Below, in pieces: positions 22,563 to 24,298 of a stretch of 24,298 nucleotides of DNA (its first letter is position 1; every line of letters begins with the position of its first letter). Below the pieces are notes generated by a model. The model had not been told where the DNA came from. It saw nothing but the letters and a program-made list of their open reading frames with translations, and made no database searches. Location: NCBI GenBank assembly GCA_900542495.1, contig UQNW01000035.1, forward strand, positions 1 to 24,298. Direction: 5' to 3'. The position numbers and the translations under genes were made by a program. The DNA is from an uncultured Roseburia sp. Lineage in GTDB: Bacteria > Bacillota > Clostridia > Lachnospirales > Lachnospiraceae.

Positions 22563-24155
22563 ATGGAACAGAAAATGTTTTGTTTTCAGTGTGAACAGAC
22601 TGCTGGATGCAGTGGATGTACAGGAAATGCAGGTGTGTGTGGCAAATCTGCAAATACAGCAAAATTGCAGGACGAGCTGACCGGAGCATTGATCGGTCTT
22701 GCAAAATCCTGCGGAAATAATCCAAAGACGGAAAACACAGACCGTATGATAATAGAAGGTTTATTTACAACGATCACAAATGTCAATTTTAATGATGAAA
22801 CATTAAAAGAGATGATCGAGAAAGTAAAAGCCGAGAAAAATAAAATCGTGCCGGACTGCAGTGTCTGCCAGAATCCATGCGGCAATACCGATGATTATGA
22901 CATGAATAGCCTTTGGAACGACAATGAAGATATCCGTTCTTTAAAATCCCTGATTTTATTCGGAATTCGTGGAATGGCAGCATATGCATATCACGCAATG
23001 GTGTTAGGCTATACGTCAGAGGAAGTAAATAGTTTCTTTTATCGAGCACTGTCTGTAATCGGCTACGATATGGATATGGAACTTCTGCTTCCGGTAGTAT
23101 TAGAAGTAGGTGAGAAAAATCTGATCTGTATGGAATTATTAGACAGGGCAAATACAGAGACATTTGGCACTCCGGTGCCGACGACTGTTCCGCTGACAGT
23201 GGAAAAAGGACCGTTTATTGTGATCACCGGACATGATCTTTATGATCTGAAATTATTGCTGGAGCAGACAAAAGATAAGGGAATCAACATTTATACCCAC
23301 GGGGAAATGCTTCCGGCACACGCATATCCGGAACTGAAAAAGTATCCGCATTTAAAAGGAAACTTCGGAACCGCATGGCAGAACCAGCAGAAAGAATTTG
23401 ATGCGCTCCCTGCACCGATTCTCTACACAACCAACTGCCTGATGCCGGTAAAACCAAGCTACGCAGACCGCGTATTTACCACAGAAGTAGTTTCTTATCC
23501 GGAAATGGTTCATATCGGGGAAGAAAAAGACTTTACACCGGTCATTGAGAAAGCATTAGAGCTCGGCGGTTATGACTCTGACCGGGAAATGACAGGAATC
23601 AATGGTGGTAAGACAGTTATGACAGGTTTTGGACACGGAACGGTGTTAGGCGTTGCAGACCAGGTGATCGATGCTGTAAAATCAGGTGCTATCCGTCATT
23701 TCTTCTTAGTCGGCGGCTGTGACGGGGCAAGAGTGGGAAGAAACTATTATACTGAATTTGTAAAGCAGACACCTAAGGATTCTGTTATCCTGACACTTGC
23801 CTGCGGAAAATACCGTTTCAATGACCTTGATCTTGGCACGATCGGCGGACTTCCAAGAATCATGGACATGGGACAGTGCAACGATGCTTACAGTGCAATC
23901 AAAGTTGCGGCTGCACTTGCAGAAGCTTTTGAGTGCAGTGTGAACGAACTCCCGCTTTCTATGGTGCTGTCCTGGTATGAGCAGAAGGCAGTCTGCATTT
24001 TACTGACATTGCTGCATCTTGGTATTAAGAACATCTATCTTGGACCAACATTGCCGGCATTTATCTCACCGAATATTTTAAATTATCTGGTGGAAAATTA
24101 TCAGATTTCACCGATCAGTACGCCGGAAGAAGACTTGAAAAAAATACTTGGCTGA
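22563..24155 (+). CDS. hcp: Hydroxylamine reductase / hybrid cluster protein
   Basis: A 530-residue cytoplasmic hybrid-cluster protein, reducing hydroxylamine and probably acting as an NO reductase or nitrosative-stress enzyme. The N-terminal cluster ligands are Cys7, Cys10, Cys19 and Cys26 (MFCFQCEQTAGCSGC ... GVCGK, spacing C-x2-C-x8-C-x6-C), with an extra Cys16. Hybrid-cluster ligands are in the conserved blocks THGEMLPAHAYPEL, YTTNCLMP, FLVGGCDGARVGRNYY, LTLACGKYRFN and VLSWYEQKAVCILL. Length is normal for the family. ATG follows AAAGGAGAA. It stands alone, without the hcr reductase of enterobacteria, as is common in clostridia. A palindrome and a hairpin upstream suggest its own regulation. 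Confidence 0.96.
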   Translation: MEQKMFCFQCEQTAGCSGCTGNAGVCGKSANTAKLQDELTGALIGLAKSCGNNPKTENTDRMIIEGLFTTITNVNFNDETLKEMIEKVKAEKNKIVPDCSVCQNPCGNTDDYDMNSLWNDNEDIRSLKSLILFGIRGMAAYAYHAMVLGYTSEEVNSFFYRALSVIGYDMDMELLLPVVLEVGEKNLICMELLDRANTETFGTPVPTTVPLTVEKGPFIVITGHDLYDLKLLLEQTKDKGINIYTHGEMLPAHAYPELKKYPHLKGNFGTAWQNQQKEFDALPAPILYTTNCLMPVKPSYADRVFTTEVVSYPEMVHIGEEKDFTPVIEKALELGGYDSDREMTGINGGKTVMTGFGHGTVLGVADQVIDAVKSGAIRHFFLVGGCDGARVGRNYYTEFVKQTPKDSVILTLACGKYRFNDLDLGTIGGLPRIMDMGQCNDAYSAIKVAAALAEAFECSVNELPLSMVLSWYEQKAVCILLTLLHLGIKNIYLGPTLPAFISPNILNYLVENYQISPISTPEEDLKKILG

Positions 24156-24197
24156 TTTGCAATCTGGCTATTTGTATTAGGACATAGAGTGTGCTAG

Positions 24198-24240
24198 AAT
24201 AAGGCTGTTGCACGGAAACGTGCGGCAGCCTTATTTCTTT
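24198..24240. terminator. Strong terminator after hcp
   Basis: AATAAGGCTG (24198-24207) pairs with CAGCCTTATT (24226-24235), continued through two U-G pairs by GCACG/CGTGC, closed by a GAAA loop; TTTCTTT follows. The A-rich left arm could also serve a gene coming from the right. Confidence 0.85.
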
Positions 24241-24245
24241 GCTGT

Positions 24246-24298
24246 TTATGGCTTTAGCCAGTTGAGGGCATTGAAGTTTTTCGTGTTCCGAAAAATGG
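24246..24298 (-). CDS. Possible C-terminal end of a convergent gene, cut by the window edge
   Basis: On the minus strand the frame entering from the right edge reads IFRNTKNFNALNWLKP and stops at 24248-24246, eleven bases from the terminator. The position suits a convergent gene sharing that terminator. Only 16-17 codons are visible, so no family can be named and the frame may be chance. Confidence 0.3.
   Translation of the reverse strand, partial: IFRNTKNFNALNWLKP

Overview
The window looks like chromosome from a motile Lachnospiraceae bacterium of the Roseburia/Agathobacter type. The reasons are AT-rich Gram-positive style DNA, strong GGAGG ribosome-binding sites, TTGACA/TATAAT promoters, a lipoprotein sugar-binding component, soluble or short chemoreceptors, several c-di-GMP proteins and an anaerobe hydroxylamine reductase. 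This assignment is an inference from gene content; no rRNA or tRNA is visible.

Layout. (1) 1-1258 is a graveyard. It holds a scrap of a zinc-finger transposase on the minus strand, the C-terminal scrap of a DUF4143 ATPase with an internal deletion, two tandem hairpins that share a 28-nt module, and a MATE transporter gene reduced to about 40% of its length by what read as five separate internal deletions. (2) 1270-3100 has an intact cytidylate-kinase-like gene and a convergent CLC anion channel/antiporter that resembles the fluoride (CLC-F) clade. (3) 3376-9491 is an alpha-glucan oligosaccharide utilisation locus: a promoter with three tandem 12-bp operator-like repeats, a lipoprotein binding protein, two permeases, a LacI-type regulator and 4-alpha-glucanotransferase (malQ), closed by a very long terminator hairpin. 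No transport ATPase is encoded, so a shared MsmX/MalK-like ATPase elsewhere is presumed. (4) 9599-11882 is a two-gene operon of a small (p)ppGpp synthetase (RelQ/YjbM type) and an intact MATE efflux protein. (5) 11928-14646 is a metal-resistance module: promoter, palindromic operator, ArsR/SmtB repressor, a free-standing heavy-metal-binding (HMA) protein and a Zn/Cd/Pb-type P1B ATPase without its own HMA domain. (6) 14687-22413 is a signalling island: a divergently transcribed protein with three CxxC pairs and a degenerate GGDEF domain, a PAS-GGDEF-EAL protein, a membrane diguanylate cyclase, two unusual methyl-accepting chemotaxis proteins and a Cof-type HAD phosphatase. (7) 22430-24240 is hcp (hybrid cluster protein/hydroxylamine reductase) with a palindrome and hairpin upstream and a strong terminator, followed by what may be the end of a convergent gene.

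How they work together: the sugar locus imports and rearranges maltodextrins under LacI control; the metal module is a self-contained sensor-chaperone-pump; the signalling island pairs c-di-GMP synthesis, breakdown and a likely redox/metal-binding sensor beside chemoreceptors. The most unusual signals are the paired hairpins at 532-663, the deletion-riddled MATE gene, and the three-CxxC sensor at 14687-15541. All functional calls rest on motif recognition by eye; no database search was run.
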